Shown: positions 7,803 to 16,787 of the stretch, piece by piece
Layout: the number at the start of each line of letters is the position of its first letter
Numbering within the stretch: the first letter of the stretch is position 1
From: Candidatus Eisenbergiella stercoravium
GTDB taxonomy: Bacteria; Bacillota; Clostridia; Lachnospirales; Lachnospiraceae
Assembly (NCBI GenBank): GCA_019113175.1
Contig: DXHY01000057.1
Span: 1-64,000 of the forward strand
Reading direction: 5' to 3'
Length of the DNA: 64,000 bases
Made by a program: the position numbers and the translations under genes
The notes under the pieces: generated by a model
Seen by the model: only the letters and a program-made list of their open reading frames with translations
The model's database searches: none
What the model was told of the DNA's origin: nothing

Positions 7803-9737
7803 ATGAGCAGTTCGGGAATGAGAGAAAAGTATCAGTCTCTTGCGTTGACTGATCTCAAGGACATTGCCAAATCCCGTGGAATTAAGGGCACCTCATCCAT
7901 GAAAAAGGCGGATGTGATTGAAGCGATGCTGGCGCTCGATGAGAAAGAAAATCAGAATGCGGAGCCGGCCGCTGCGGAAAAGAATACGGCTGCGCCAAAA
8001 AGCGGGCAGAGCCATAAGACGGAAGCGGCAGGGCATAAAACGGAAAATGTGCAGAGCCGTAAAGCCGCGGGGGGTGAGGCACGTAAAACGGAAGGAACGA
8101 AGAGCCATAAAGCGGCAGCGGAGACAAAAAAGGCGGAAAACGCACAGAGCGTGAAGGCCGATACGGCAGAGCCGGCCGGAGCAGAGGCGGCGGAAGGCCG
8201 TGGAACGGAAGCCGCAGAACGCAGGGTAGAAGGCCGGAGAACGGAAGCTGTGGAACGCAGAGCGGAAAGCCGGGAAGTGCGGAAAACGGATGGCATCCAG
8301 ACGGAAGGCGCGCCGGCACACAGAAGTCAGGCCAGGATCGTGAGAAACGGGAGCGCGGCCTCCGTATCCTCAGTGAGAGGAGCGGAGCGTAAGCCCGTGC
8401 GCCGGTTTGTCCAGACGCAGGGAACGGCGGGCCAGAACCATACGCAGGGGCTGAACCATACACAGAACTATTCCCAGCAGCAGAACGCCCAGCAGACTGC
8501 CGGAACCGCATACTCTGCCGGCAGCGAGCAGAATGGCGGAAGCGCGTCGGCAAAGAGTGAAGCGGCGGTACAGACAGCGTCGGTTGAAGAAGGATTCCCT
8601 GCAGAGCTCGACAGCGGTATTTCCGCAAACGGCATTCTGGAGGTCATGCCGGACGGCTACGGCTTCATCCGCTGCGCCAATTATCTGCCCGGTGAAAACG
8701 ACGTTTACGTTGCGCCCAGCCAGATCCGCCGGTTCGGACTGAAAACGGGCGACATGATCGTGGGAAATACCAGAGTAAAAACCCAGAATGAGAAATTCAG
8801 CGCCCTTCTGTATGTGAAGAGCATTAACGGATATGCGCCGGAGGTCGCTTCGAAGAGAACCAGCTTTGAGGATATGACGCCGATTTTCCCCAATGAGAGA
8901 ATCAGCCTGGAACTGTCGCGCTCTTCCGTGGCCATGCGCATCATGGATCTGATCAGCCCGGTGGGAAAGGGACAGAGAGGTATGATTGTCTCCCCGCCGA
9001 AGGCCGGTAAAACTACCCTGTTAAAGCAGGTGGCACAGTCGGTGAAGACCAATAATCCGGACATGCATCTGATCATTCTGCTGATCGATGAACGTCCCGA
9101 GGAAGTGACGGACTTCAGGGAAGCGATTGAAGGGCCGAATGTGGAAGTGATCTATTCCACCTTTGACGAGCTTCCGGAGCATCATAAGAGAGTTTCGGAA
9201 ATGGTGATCGAGCGGGCAAAGCGTCTTGTGGAGCATAAGAGGGACGTGATGATCCTTCTGGACAGCATCACCCGTCTGACCCGCGCCTATAATCTGGTGA
9301 TACCGCCCAGCGGACGGACACTCTCCGGCGGTCTGGATCCGGCGGCCCTGCATATGCCGAAGCGCTTCTTCGGTGCGGCGAGAAATATGCGGGAGGGCGG
9401 AAGCCTGACGATCCTGGCGACGGCGCTGGTGGATACGGGAAGCAGAATGGACGACGTTATCTATGAGGAATTCAAGGGGACCGGCAACATGGAGATCGTT
9501 CTGGACCGCAAGCTTTCCGAGAGAAGGGTGTTCCCTGCCATCGACATTCCCAAATCCAGCACCAGAAGAGAGGATCTGCTTCTGTCTCCGGAGGAGCTGG
9601 AAGCGACCGGCATCCTCCGAAAGGCGCTCAACGGTCTGAAGCCCGAAGAGGCTGTGGACAAGATCCTGGATATGTTCACAAGAACCAGAAGCAATACCGA
9701 TTTCGTCAATGTGGTCAGAAAGATGAAAATTCTGTAA
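7803..9737 (+). CDS. rho: Transcription termination factor Rho with long low-complexity N-terminal insertion
   Basis: The protein is 644 aa; E. coli Rho has 419. Residues 1-45 form the Rho_N helical domain ([19 protein letters not shown]). About residues 45-265 are an Ala/Lys/Glu/Gln-rich insertion with repeated KTE, KAE and ERR units, then a Gln/Asn/Gly stretch. The cold-shock RNA-binding fold follows ([14 protein letters not shown] at about 277), then the RecA-like ATPase with Walker [13 protein letters not shown] near residue 400 and Walker [19 protein letters not shown] is GGAGGAACAGT. It heads the conserved clostridial block rho-rpmE-DUF1385-prmC-prfA but is separated from rpmE by its own promoter. 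Confidence 0.96.
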   Translation: MSSSGMREKYQSLALTDLKDIAKSRGIKGTSSMKKADVIEAMLALDEKENQNAEPAAAEKNTAAPKSGQSHKTEAAGHKTENVQSRKAAGGEARKTEGTKSHKAAAETKKAENAQSVKADTAEPAGAEAAEGRGTEAAERRVEGRRTEAVERRAESREVRKTDGIQTEGAPAHRSQARIVRNGSAASVSSVRGAERKPVRRFVQTQGTAGQNHTQGLNHTQNYSQQQNAQQTAGTAYSAGSEQNGGSASAKSEAAVQTASVEEGFPAELDSGISANGILEVMPDGYGFIRCANYLPGENDVYVAPSQIRRFGLKTGDMIVGNTRVKTQNEKFSALLYVKSINGYAPEVASKRTSFEDMTPIFPNERISLELSRSSVAMRIMDLISPVGKGQRGMIVSPPKAGKTTLLKQVAQSVKTNNPDMHLIILLIDERPEEVTDFREAIEGPNVEVIYSTFDELPEHHKRVSEMVIERAKRLVEHKRDVMILLDSITRLTRAYNLVIPPSGRTLSGGLDPAALHMPKRFFGAARNMREGGSLTILATALVDTGSRMDDVIYEEFKGTGNMEIVLDRKLSERRVFPAIDIPKSSTRREDLLLSPEELEATGILRKALNGLKPEEAVDKILDMFTRTRSNTDFVNVVRKMKIL

Positions 9738-9756
9738 TTTTACCGCAAAATCGGGC

Positions 9757-9785
9757 TTGCGCTTATGCGGAAGCTATGCTACAAT
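9757..9785 (+). promoter_or_regulatory. Promoter of rpmE
   Basis: TTGCGC (9757-9762), a 17-bp spacer and TACAAT (9780-9785), between rho and rpmE. The leader is about 110 nt. Confidence 0.7.
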
Positions 9786-9906
9786 GAAAAAGCTGTTTAC
9801 AGAAATGGAACAGTTATGTTCCGGCAGAGCCGGAAAAGTCCGCTTCGGCGGATCAGTGGATGAGAACGAACTAAGAACCAGGAAAAAATAGAAGAGGTGA
9901 AGAGCG

Positions 9907-10119
9907 ATGAAAGAAGGACTGCATCCTGAGTATTATCAGGCAACCGTAACCTGCAACTGCGGAAACACGTTTGTAACGGGCTCCACCAAGCCGGAGCTGC
10001 ACGTGGAAGTATGTTCCAAGTGCCATTCATTCTACACCGGCCAGCAGAAGGCTGCTCAGGCCCGCGGACGTATCGATAAGTTCAACAGAAAGTACGGCGT
10101 GGGAAATACCGGGAACTAA
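9907..10119 (+). CDS. rpmE: 50S ribosomal protein L31, zinc-binding form
   Basis: The protein is 70 aa, full length. [10 protein letters not shown] is the usual start. Zinc ligands Cys16, Cys18, Cys36 and Cys39 (CNC ... CSKC) mark it as the C+ zinc-containing paralogue. RBS is AAGAGGTGAAGAG. An intrinsic terminator follows, so most rpmE message is probably monocistronic. Confidence 0.97.
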   Translation: MKEGLHPEYYQATVTCNCGNTFVTGSTKPELHVEVCSKCHSFYTGQQKAAQARGRIDKFNRKYGVGNTGN

Positions 10120-10153
10120 GAGCGGGAATAGGAAGACGGAATTTTTCCGTGAG

Positions 10154-10187
10154 AAAAGGTTGAGGTGTGATAATCTCAACCTTTTTT
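10154..10187 (+). terminator. Intrinsic terminator after rpmE
   Basis: AAAAGGTTGAG (10154-10164) and CTCAACCTTTT (10175-10185) form an 11-bp stem with a 10-nt loop and a T run. Confidence 0.93.
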
Positions 10188-10236
10188 ATCCTTAATTTCC
10201 CCGCGGGGCGTGCAGCGGGAACGACGGAGGAATGAA

Positions 10237-11226
10237 ATGAGCAAATCTGGCACGAAAAAATGCGGACATTATTCCGGAATCGGCGGACAGGCGGTTCTGG
10301 AAGGCGTCATGATGAAAAACAGGGAGGAGTATGCCGTTTCCGTGCGCAGGCCGGACGGCGGGATTGAAACGAAGAAGGAAAAGTATGAGGGCGTCTGGGG
10401 CGGTAAAAAGATTACGAAGCTTCCGTTTATCCGGGGCGTTTTCTCTTTTTTGGATTCCATGGTGCTGGGGATGCAGACACTGACCTGGTCCGCCGGCTTT
10501 TATGAGGATGAGGAAGCGGAGGAAACGAAGGCGGACGCAGCGCTGGATAAAATCACAAAGGGAAACGCAGAAAAGCTTCTCATGGGGCTTACAGTGGCTT
10601 TTTCCGTTGTTCTTGCGGTGGCGATTTTCATCGCCCTGCCCTTCGGGATCAGCCTGCTTTTTCAGAATTTTGTCCGGAATGCGTCTCTGCTCGCCATTCT
10701 GGAGGGCCTGGTGAGGCTTGTGATCTTCCTGATCTATGTGGCGGCCATTGCTTCCATGAAGGATATCCGCCGGGTCTATCAATATCACGGAGCGGAGCAT
10801 AAGTGCATTAACTGTGTGGAGCACGGGCGGGAGCTGACTGTGAAAAATGTGATGAAAAGCTCCCGGTTCCACAAACGCTGCGGAACCAGTTTCCTGCTGT
10901 TTGTGGTTCTGATCAGCATTCTGCTGTTCATGTTCATCCGGGTCGGAAATCCGTTTCTGCGCCTGGGCCTGCGCATCCTGCTCATTCCTGTGGTCGCGGG
11001 CATTTCCTATGAGGTGCTCCGTCTGGCGGGAAGAACGGATAATGCGCTGATTAATCTGATTTCCAGACCCGGTCTGTGGCTGCAGCGGCTGACCACCAGG
11101 GAGCCGGATGAAAGTATGGTTGAGGTGGCGATCGCTTCCGTAGAGGCCGTGTTTGACTGGAAGGCCTACCTGAAGGAAGAATTCGGTTACGAATTTGACG
11201 AAGAAGCGGAGGGCAGCCCGTCATGA
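10237..11226 (+). CDS. DUF1385 family membrane protein
   Basis: The protein is 329 aa. The family signature YSGIGGQAVLEGVMMKN opens it, YHGAEHKCINCVEHG is near the middle, and HKRCGTSFLLFVVLIS follows. About four membrane segments are visible (TVAFSVVLAVAIFIALPFGI, LVRLVIFLIYVAAIAS, FLLFVVLISILLFMFI, ILLIPVVAGISYEVL). Function is unknown, although a metal-dependent role is suggested by the conserved His/Cys motifs. The start at 10237 follows GGAGG at 10226-10230. Its stop overlaps the prmC start by four bases (ATGA), and this pairing with prmC and prfA is conserved in clostridia. Confidence 0.88.
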   Translation: MSKSGTKKCGHYSGIGGQAVLEGVMMKNREEYAVSVRRPDGGIETKKEKYEGVWGGKKITKLPFIRGVFSFLDSMVLGMQTLTWSAGFYEDEEAEETKADAALDKITKGNAEKLLMGLTVAFSVVLAVAIFIALPFGISLLFQNFVRNASLLAILEGLVRLVIFLIYVAAIASMKDIRRVYQYHGAEHKCINCVEHGRELTVKNVMKSSRFHKRCGTSFLLFVVLISILLFMFIRVGNPFLRLGLRILLIPVVAGISYEVLRLAGRTDNALINLISRPGLWLQRLTTREPDESMVEVAIASVEAVFDWKAYLKEEFGYEFDEEAEGSPS

Positions 11227-12053
11227 CGTACGCGGAAATATACCGGTCCGGCAGAGAAGCGCTGGAAGCGGCGGGAATCGGAGAGGCAGAGCTGGACGCC
11301 AGACTGCTTCTTGAGACGGTCTGCCACACCACAAGGAACGATCTGCTGGTGCACGGAGACAGGGAAGTTACAGAAGAGCAGGAGAAGCAGTACCGCGGGT
11401 GGATTGTCCGGCGCGCCTCTCATGTCCCTCTTCAGCATATCACCGGCGTGCAGGAGTTCATGGGACTGGAATTTCTGGTCGATGAGAATGTGCTGATTCC
11501 CAGACAGGATACGGAGATCCTGGTGGAGGAGGTGCTTCGGGAGCTGACGGACGGCAGCAGAATTCTGGATCTGTGCACGGGCTCCGGCTGCATCCTGTTA
11601 AGTCTGCTTCATTACTCCAACGACTGTGTGGGTGTGGGAAGCGACATTTCAGAGGAAGCGCTTTGTGTCGCCCGAAAGAATGCGGAACGGCTTGGAATCC
11701 GTGCGGATTTTTTGTGTGGAGATCTGTTTGAAAGGGTGGGGGGAAGATATGATTTTGTCGTATCCAATCCGCCCTATATTGCGTCCGGAGAGATCCGGAA
11801 GCTGATGGAAGAGGTCCGGCTGCATGAGCCGTTGTCCGCCCTGGACGGACATGAGGACGGACTGTTTTTCTACCGCAGGATTATCGGAGAATGCCCGGAC
11901 TATCTGGTTCGCGGCGGCAGTCTTTATCTGGAAATCGGCTGGGATCAGGGAGGTGCTGTGAAAGCTCTGATGGAGGAAGCCGGTTTTCATGAGGTCCGCG
12001 TCACGAAGGACTATGCCGGTCTGGACCGGGTGGTGAGCGGTGTCTGGTTTTGA
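11223..12053 (+). CDS. prmC: Peptide chain release factor N5-glutamine methyltransferase
   Basis: The protein is 276 aa. It methylates the Gln of the GGQ motif of release factors. An N-terminal helical domain (to about residue 80) is followed by a Rossmann methyltransferase with ILDLCTGSGCILLSLL and the catalytic NPPY (VVSNPPYIASGEI) near residue 182. The neighbour prfA encodes its substrate. Its TGA stop is at 12051-12053 and doubles as part of the apparent 4-bp target duplication of the palindromic insertion that follows. Confidence 0.96.
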   Translation: MTYAEIYRSGREALEAAGIGEAELDARLLLETVCHTTRNDLLVHGDREVTEEQEKQYRGWIVRRASHVPLQHITGVQEFMGLEFLVDENVLIPRQDTEILVEEVLRELTDGSRILDLCTGSGCILLSLLHYSNDCVGVGSDISEEALCVARKNAERLGIRADFLCGDLFERVGGRYDFVVSNPPYIASGEIRKLMEEVRLHEPLSALDGHEDGLFFYRRIIGECPDYLVRGGSLYLEIGWDQGGAVKALMEEAGFHEVRVTKDYAGLDRVVSGVWF

Positions 12054-12054
12054 A

Positions 12055-12251
12055 AAGTTACTATTCACAGCCGATTCAGAATGGACAACACGCGTGTCGT
12101 ACCTGCACATAGGCACGTGTTATCCATTCTGAATCTGGACTGCGAAGCAGTCACCCCACACCCATGAGCAGCCTTAGCGCCGTAAGGCGCGGGTCTGGAG
12201 TCTCGAAGAGACGACGGGTGCGAATGGATGTGGGGCTGTGAATAGTAACTT
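12055..12251. mobile_element. MITE-like palindromic element inserted at the prmC stop codon
   Basis: It has 18-bp perfect terminal inverted repeats, AAGTTACTATTCACAGCC (12055-12072) and its complement at 12234-12251. It is flanked by TGAA on both sides (12051-12054 and 12252-12255). Internal hairpins are GATTCAGAATGGA (12073-12085) with its complement (12123-12135), GACTGC-GAA-GCAGTC (12138-12152), CCCCACA/TGTGGGG (12154-12160 with 12229-12235), GCGCC-GTAA-GGCGC and GTCTC-GAA-GAGAC. It has no open reading frame of note. Removing one TGAA plus the element leaves prmC with an intact stop and prfA about 24 bp downstream. Mobility is inference; a folded RNA element is the alternative. Confidence 0.7.
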
Positions 12252-12275
12252 TGAATAGAAAGGTTGTGAAGATAG

Positions 12276-13349
12276 ATGTTTGACAGACTGGAGGATCTGC
12301 TCCATCGCTATGAGGAGATCATGAACGAGCTGAATGAGCCCGACGTGACGGCCAATCAGGAGCGCTTCCGTGCGTTGATGAAGGAGCAGAGCGATCTTAC
12401 GCCTCTTGTGGAGGCATACAGAGAATATAAAAAGGCCAGGCAGGACGAAGAAGACAGTCTTGCCATGCTGGAAGAAGAGAATGATGAGGAAATGCGGGAG
12501 CTTCTGAAAGAGGAACATACGGAAGCGAAGAAGCGGATTGAAGAACTGGAGCAGGAACTGAAGATCCTTCTTCTGCCGAAGGACCCTAATGACGATAAAA
12601 ATGTCATTGTGGAAATCCGTGCCGGAGCGGGCGGAGACGAGGCGGCGCTGTTCGCCGCCGAGATATACCGTATGTATGTGAAATACGCGGAGCGCAGGCG
12701 CTGGAAGGTGGAAACCGTCAGCGCGGATGAGATCGGCATCGGCGGCATGAAGGAGGTTACCTTCATGGTCACCGGAAAGGGCGCCTATTCCCGCCTGAAA
12801 TATGAGAGCGGCGTGCACCGCGTCCAGCGCGTGCCGGAAACCGAGTCCGGAGGCAGAATCCATACCTCCACCATTACCGTTGCGGTCATGCCGGAGGCGG
12901 AGGATGTGGACGTGGTCATCGATGAAAAGGATATCCGCATCGATGTGATGCGTGCCTCCGGAAACGGCGGCCAGTGCGTCAATACCACGGACTCCGCAGT
13001 CCGACTGACCCACTACCCCACCGGAATCGTGGTGTACAGCCAGACCGAAAAGTCCCAGCTTCAGAACAAGGCCAAGGCCTTTGCCCTCCTGCGCGCCAAG
13101 CTGTACGATATTGAGCAGCAGAAGGCGCATGACGCGGAGGCCGAGCTGCGCCGCAGCCAGATCGGCACCGGCGACCGCTCCGAAAAGATCCGCACCTACA
13201 ATTTTCCCCAGGGCCGCGTGACTGACCATCGCATCAAGCTCACCCTGTATAAGCTTGATGACATCATGAATGGGGACATCGACGAGCTCCTTGACAGCCT
13301 CATCGCCGCAGATCAGGCCGCGAAGCTGGCGAAGATGGGGGAAGCATAA
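12276..13349 (+). CDS. prfA: Peptide chain release factor 1
   Basis: The protein is 357 aa, full length. It recognises UAA/UAG stops and triggers peptide release. GGQ is at residues 231-233 ([17 protein letters not shown]), followed by [14 protein letters not shown] and [31 protein letters not shown] holds the RF1-type stop-recognition loop region. A coiled-coil-rich domain 1 opens the protein. RBS is AAAGG about 14 bp upstream, retained on the prfA side of the palindromic element. It is the last gene of the block. Confidence 0.97.
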   Translation: MFDRLEDLLHRYEEIMNELNEPDVTANQERFRALMKEQSDLTPLVEAYREYKKARQDEEDSLAMLEEENDEEMRELLKEEHTEAKKRIEELEQELKILLLPKDPNDDKNVIVEIRAGAGGDEAALFAAEIYRMYVKYAERRRWKVETVSADEIGIGGMKEVTFMVTGKGAYSRLKYESGVHRVQRVPETESGGRIHTSTITVAVMPEAEDVDVVIDEKDIRIDVMRASGNGGQCVNTTDSAVRLTHYPTGIVVYSQTEKSQLQNKAKAFALLRAKLYDIEQQKAHDAEAELRRSQIGTGDRSEKIRTYNFPQGRVTDHRIKLTLYKLDDIMNGDIDELLDSLIAADQAAKLAKMGEA

Positions 13350-13459
13350 AACAGGCCTGATCTGTTGATCAGGGCTGCCTGGATTATAGAGATGGGACAG
13401 AAAAAAGTTTAACCTGTCATCAATGTGAAAAACTCTCTGGATCAAAAGAAGCAGTTTTT

Positions 13460-13519
13460 ATGGTGGCACAGGAAAATGTTTTAAGATACACTGCATTTTC
13501 CTGTGCTGCCATTTTTTTT
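13460..13519 (+). terminator. Strong intrinsic terminator after prfA
   Basis: ATGGTGGCACAGGAAAATG (13460-13478) pairs with CATTTTCCTGTGCTGCCAT (13494-13512) apart from G-U wobbles. Eight Ts follow. Confidence 0.93.
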
Positions 13520-13787
13520 ATTGACGCCCATTTTGAAACTTCAGTACCGGTTTCAGTGAAAAAGGCAGCCTGAAATTTGTTTTACGGGTACGGTCAAAGG
13601 CTGAAAAGACAGGCAAAAGGGTTCAGGCGGCGACCGCAGGAATGATACAATAAAGACGAATTGGAGCGCAGTGCTGCACGGACTAAGATGGTTCAGCTGT
13701 CAATTCATGCCGGAGCATCATAAATTGTTCTGACAGGAATGCCGCTGGCGTTCTGAAATAAAGATGTATATGGAGGGAGATGGAAGC
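13520..13787. other. Intergenic region before the C11 protease
   Basis: No gene is seen. A GATACAATA at about 13644-13652 could be a -10 (TACAAT, 13646-13651), but the -35 region is poor. No riboswitch-like fold was recognised. Confidence 0.4.
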
Positions 13788-16304
13788 ATGGAGCGAAAAG
13801 AGCAGGGATCATCTGTCAGCCCTGAAGAAGAGCTGGTGAAAAAAGGAAGCGAAGCACGCAAAGAAAGCAGGAAGGAAAGAAAGGCGGCGAAAAAGAGGGC
13901 CCGGAAGGAAAGAAAGGCGGCACGAAAAGCGGAAAAAAGAGCGGCCTATCAGGCTCTGGATAAAAGAGAACGGATTTTCTTCCAGGGAAAGCGGGCGGCG
14001 GCGGTTCTGATTCTGCTGATTCTGGTGAGAATCGGAGGCGGACTGCTGGCCGGCCCTTTCGATGTGCTCAGGACCCGGGCGCTGGTGCTGTATGGTCTGT
14101 CCCGTACTGTATCGGAGGAGGAGATTCTTGCAGAGGTGCCCCGGAACGGAGAAGAAGCAGCTGCGGTGGAAGCAATGGAGGGGTATGGAGCGCAGGATAC
14201 ATGGGCGGTCTATGTCTATATGTGCGGCAGTAATCTGGAAGCAGGGAATGTCAGCGATCTGTCCGCATTTACCAGTTACCTGATCCGTGATGAAGCTTCA
14301 GCGTATTCCAGTCAGCGGACCGAAAAATATCGCAGCATTCTGACACGGTTTATGGGAGAAATTCAGGAGCAGGGAATGGATGTACCGGACTATATGTATG
14401 CGGTTAATCCAACGGCAGCGCCCGTGCCGTCAGCGGAAGAGGAGGAAAAGGCGGAAATCGGCGGAGCGGCGACGGACGATATTACGGAAATGCTTTCCGC
14501 ACAGCTTTCCGAAAATGTCAGAATTGTGCTGCAGACCGGAGGATCCGCAGCGTGGGCGGCAAATGAGATTAATCCAAACCGCTCTCAGAGATTTCTGTAT
14601 GATTCCAGAGGCTTTCGGCAGATTGGAGATGAGCATATCCGGAATATGGGAGAAGCGGATACACTTGCGGATTTCCTGTCCTTCTGTAAGAAGGAATATC
14701 CGGCGGATCATCAGATCCTGATTTTCTGGGATCATGGTGCGGGGGCATTTGGTTTTGCTTCGGATGAACTGTATGGAAAGGATAGTATCACGCTGAAGGA
14801 GCTCCGGCAGGCGCTGGAGAGGGTATGGCAGGCAGATGAGGAGGAACCTCCCTATGAGATAATCGGTTTTGACGCCTGTCTGATGGCCTCGGTGGAGGTG
14901 GCGGAAACCCTGCACGGTTATGGCAGATATCTGGTTGCCAGCGAGGAAGTTGAGCCTGGTTTTGGGTGGAACTATACACCCTGGCTGGAAGAGCTGTCTG
15001 CCAGTCCGCAGATGAACGGAGCTCAGGTGGGCAGGGCGATTGTAGACGCGGGACTGGAGGCAATTGCGGAGATGAGCATCCGATATGGAGCTGTCACAGG
15101 GAACCTGCCGTCTACCCTTTCAGTGGTTGATATCAACGGAGCGCATCAGGTTTATGAAGCCTATGGAGAGCTGATGGCCGCGGTTCTCAAGGACGCCGTG
15201 GCGGATACGGGAGCGCTGACAATGCTTGGAAGGGCTGCGGAAGAAACCATAAAATACGCCCAGAGTTCCTATGATGTTTATAATATGGTGGATCTGGGAC
15301 TTTTCGTGAAAGCGCTGACTGAGACCTGGCCGGAGGAAGCTGTGGCAGTTCAGAAGTCTCTTTCCAATGCTGTAATCTATAACAGATATACGGCATATGC
15401 AGCAGGTTCCACGGGCCTGAGCGTCTATTTTCCGGCCAATGTGGGAGGAGCGAACGCTCTTCTGTATTATCTGGATTATATTTATAATATCTGTGAGGAT
15501 GAAGCGGTCAGGACACTTTACTATTATAAGATTGCCGGATGCCTGAATGAAGAGCTTCAGGAATATGTGCGGGAAATGGGATATGGAGAGGCAGAAACGC
15601 TGGATTCCACGGCTCTGAGGATGCTGTCGGAGGCCGGAATAGAACTGGGGCAGGATGGAAATTTCAGACTGCAGGCGCCGGAGGAAGCGGCATCTTTGAT
15701 TCAGGAGGTCAGTATTTATCTGACACAGGTGAAGAAAAATACGGCCCGGATTCTTGGGGAGGATGACCTGATTTCCATGAATGAAACAGGAATGCTGAGT
15801 ACGGAATTCAACGGAAGCTGGATTGCCATTGACGGAAATTTCCTGGAGCTTGAGCTCATTGATTCTACGGATTCCGTAACCAGATACAGAACCAATGTGC
15901 TTTATAAAAGAGAGGATTCCTGGCTTGTCCTTGGACGGAACAATGAGACGGGAGAATTCAGCATTCTGGGCGTCTACAGCGTGAGTGACGAAAGCAGTCT
16001 TGGCGAGCTGGCATCCCGCAACATGCAGACGGTATCACCGGGAGACAGACTGCGGCCCATCTATGACGTTTATAACCTGGAGGAAGGCACAGAAGAAAAA
16101 GAATATGGAGAGAGCTTTACCTGGCGGTCGGGAAGTGAGATCGGATATGAGAGCCTGGATAACGGGGAATATTATCTCTTTGCCGTGGCCTGTGATGTGC
16201 GCGGTGATGAATACTATACTCCGGTCGTGCGGCTTACCATGCGGAACGGAGAGGCGGTTTCAGCTTCCATACAGGAAGATATGATGGTATACGGACAAAA
16301 CTGA
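13788..16304 (+). CDS. Membrane-anchored clostripain-type (C11) cysteine peptidase
   Basis: The protein is 838 aa. About 60 highly basic K/R/A residues at the N-terminus precede a single membrane span (AAAVLILLILVRIGGGLLAG), so the enzyme domain is extracytoplasmic. The C11 core runs from TWAVYVYMCGSNLEAG to WNYTPWLEEL; the predicted His-Cys dyad is His316 (FWDHGAGAFGF) and Cys364 (IGFDACLMASVEVAE). A C-terminal half of about 300 residues is probably a beta-rich accessory domain that I do not recognise. The start at 13788 fits GGAGGGA at 13772-13778; an ATG at 13764 precedes the SD. C11 enzymes usually cleave after Arg or Lys; the substrate here is unknown. Confidence 0.9.
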   Translation: MERKEQGSSVSPEEELVKKGSEARKESRKERKAAKKRARKERKAARKAEKRAAYQALDKRERIFFQGKRAAAVLILLILVRIGGGLLAGPFDVLRTRALVLYGLSRTVSEEEILAEVPRNGEEAAAVEAMEGYGAQDTWAVYVYMCGSNLEAGNVSDLSAFTSYLIRDEASAYSSQRTEKYRSILTRFMGEIQEQGMDVPDYMYAVNPTAAPVPSAEEEEKAEIGGAATDDITEMLSAQLSENVRIVLQTGGSAAWAANEINPNRSQRFLYDSRGFRQIGDEHIRNMGEADTLADFLSFCKKEYPADHQILIFWDHGAGAFGFASDELYGKDSITLKELRQALERVWQADEEEPPYEIIGFDACLMASVEVAETLHGYGRYLVASEEVEPGFGWNYTPWLEELSASPQMNGAQVGRAIVDAGLEAIAEMSIRYGAVTGNLPSTLSVVDINGAHQVYEAYGELMAAVLKDAVADTGALTMLGRAAEETIKYAQSSYDVYNMVDLGLFVKALTETWPEEAVAVQKSLSNAVIYNRYTAYAAGSTGLSVYFPANVGGANALLYYLDYIYNICEDEAVRTLYYYKIAGCLNEELQEYVREMGYGEAETLDSTALRMLSEAGIELGQDGNFRLQAPEEAASLIQEVSIYLTQVKKNTARILGEDDLISMNETGMLSTEFNGSWIAIDGNFLELELIDSTDSVTRYRTNVLYKREDSWLVLGRNNETGEFSILGVYSVSDESSLGELASRNMQTVSPGDRLRPIYDVYNLEEGTEEKEYGESFTWRSGSEIGYESLDNGEYYLFAVACDVRGDEYYTPVVRLTMRNGEAVSASIQEDMMVYGQN

Positions 16305-16412
16305 GTTCCGGGGGAATTCTCCTTTCATGGATGATTTTGAATCTGAGCCTGATCATATTGATTACATGATAATCCATCGAAGTCCAAGATACAAGCTTTC
16401 AACAAAATTATG

Positions 16413-16441
16413 TTGTACTTTAAAATCCCGGGCTCTATAAT
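16413..16441 (+). promoter_or_regulatory. Promoter of the 84-aa membrane protein
   Basis: TTGTAC (16413-16418), a 17-bp spacer and TATAAT (16436-16441). The start codon is 32 bp further on. Confidence 0.8.
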
Positions 16442-16473
16442 AATGATGATATTCGGATGAAGGGGAGTGATAC

Positions 16474-16728
16474 ATGATGAAAAAATATCTTGCTGTTCTG
16501 ATTGGACTTGCGGCAGCAGTCGGAATTCTGCTGGCGGGAGTGGGAGTCTGGCTCAAATCCAGCCTGGCATCTGTCGCCATTATCGGCGGAGCGGATGGCC
16601 CGACCAGCATTTTCATTGCAGAAAGGATTGACGGGACTGAGCTTTTGAAGGCCGGGGCCGTTCTGCTGGCGGGAGCGCTGGTGATCGGACTGTTGCTGAT
16701 TCTGATCCTCGGAAGGAAAAGAAAGTAA
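16474..16728 (+). CDS. Small two-span membrane protein with the GGADGPT motif of Na+-pump decarboxylase beta subunits
   Basis: The protein is 84 aa. The first hydrophobic segment is about residues 5-27, then SSLASVAIIGGADGPTSIFIAE, then a second hydrophobic segment at about 50-78 ending in GRKRK. IIGGADGPTSIF is a hallmark of the beta subunit of oxaloacetate/methylmalonyl/glutaconyl-CoA decarboxylase sodium pumps, where it lies in an ion-conducting region of a protein of about 370 aa or more. Here it stands alone in a mini-protein with its own strong promoter and RBS (AAGGGGAGTGATAC), and no decarboxylase genes are nearby. It is therefore not simply a degraded gene, and its function is unknown. 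The downstream MATE gene is 59 bp away and may be co-transcribed. Confidence 0.8.
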   Translation: MMKKYLAVLIGLAAAVGILLAGVGVWLKSSLASVAIIGGADGPTSIFIAERIDGTELLKAGAVLLAGALVIGLLLILILGRKRK

Positions 16729-16787
16729 AAGCCTGCACCAGGAAGTCAGGCCGGAAACAGACGGGAGAAAGGAAGAAGGGGAATCAA

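Noticed and set aside
7589-7852. 87-codon frame across the rho leader and rho start
   Set aside because: It has no ribosome site, no recognisable domain and overlaps the rho start in another frame.
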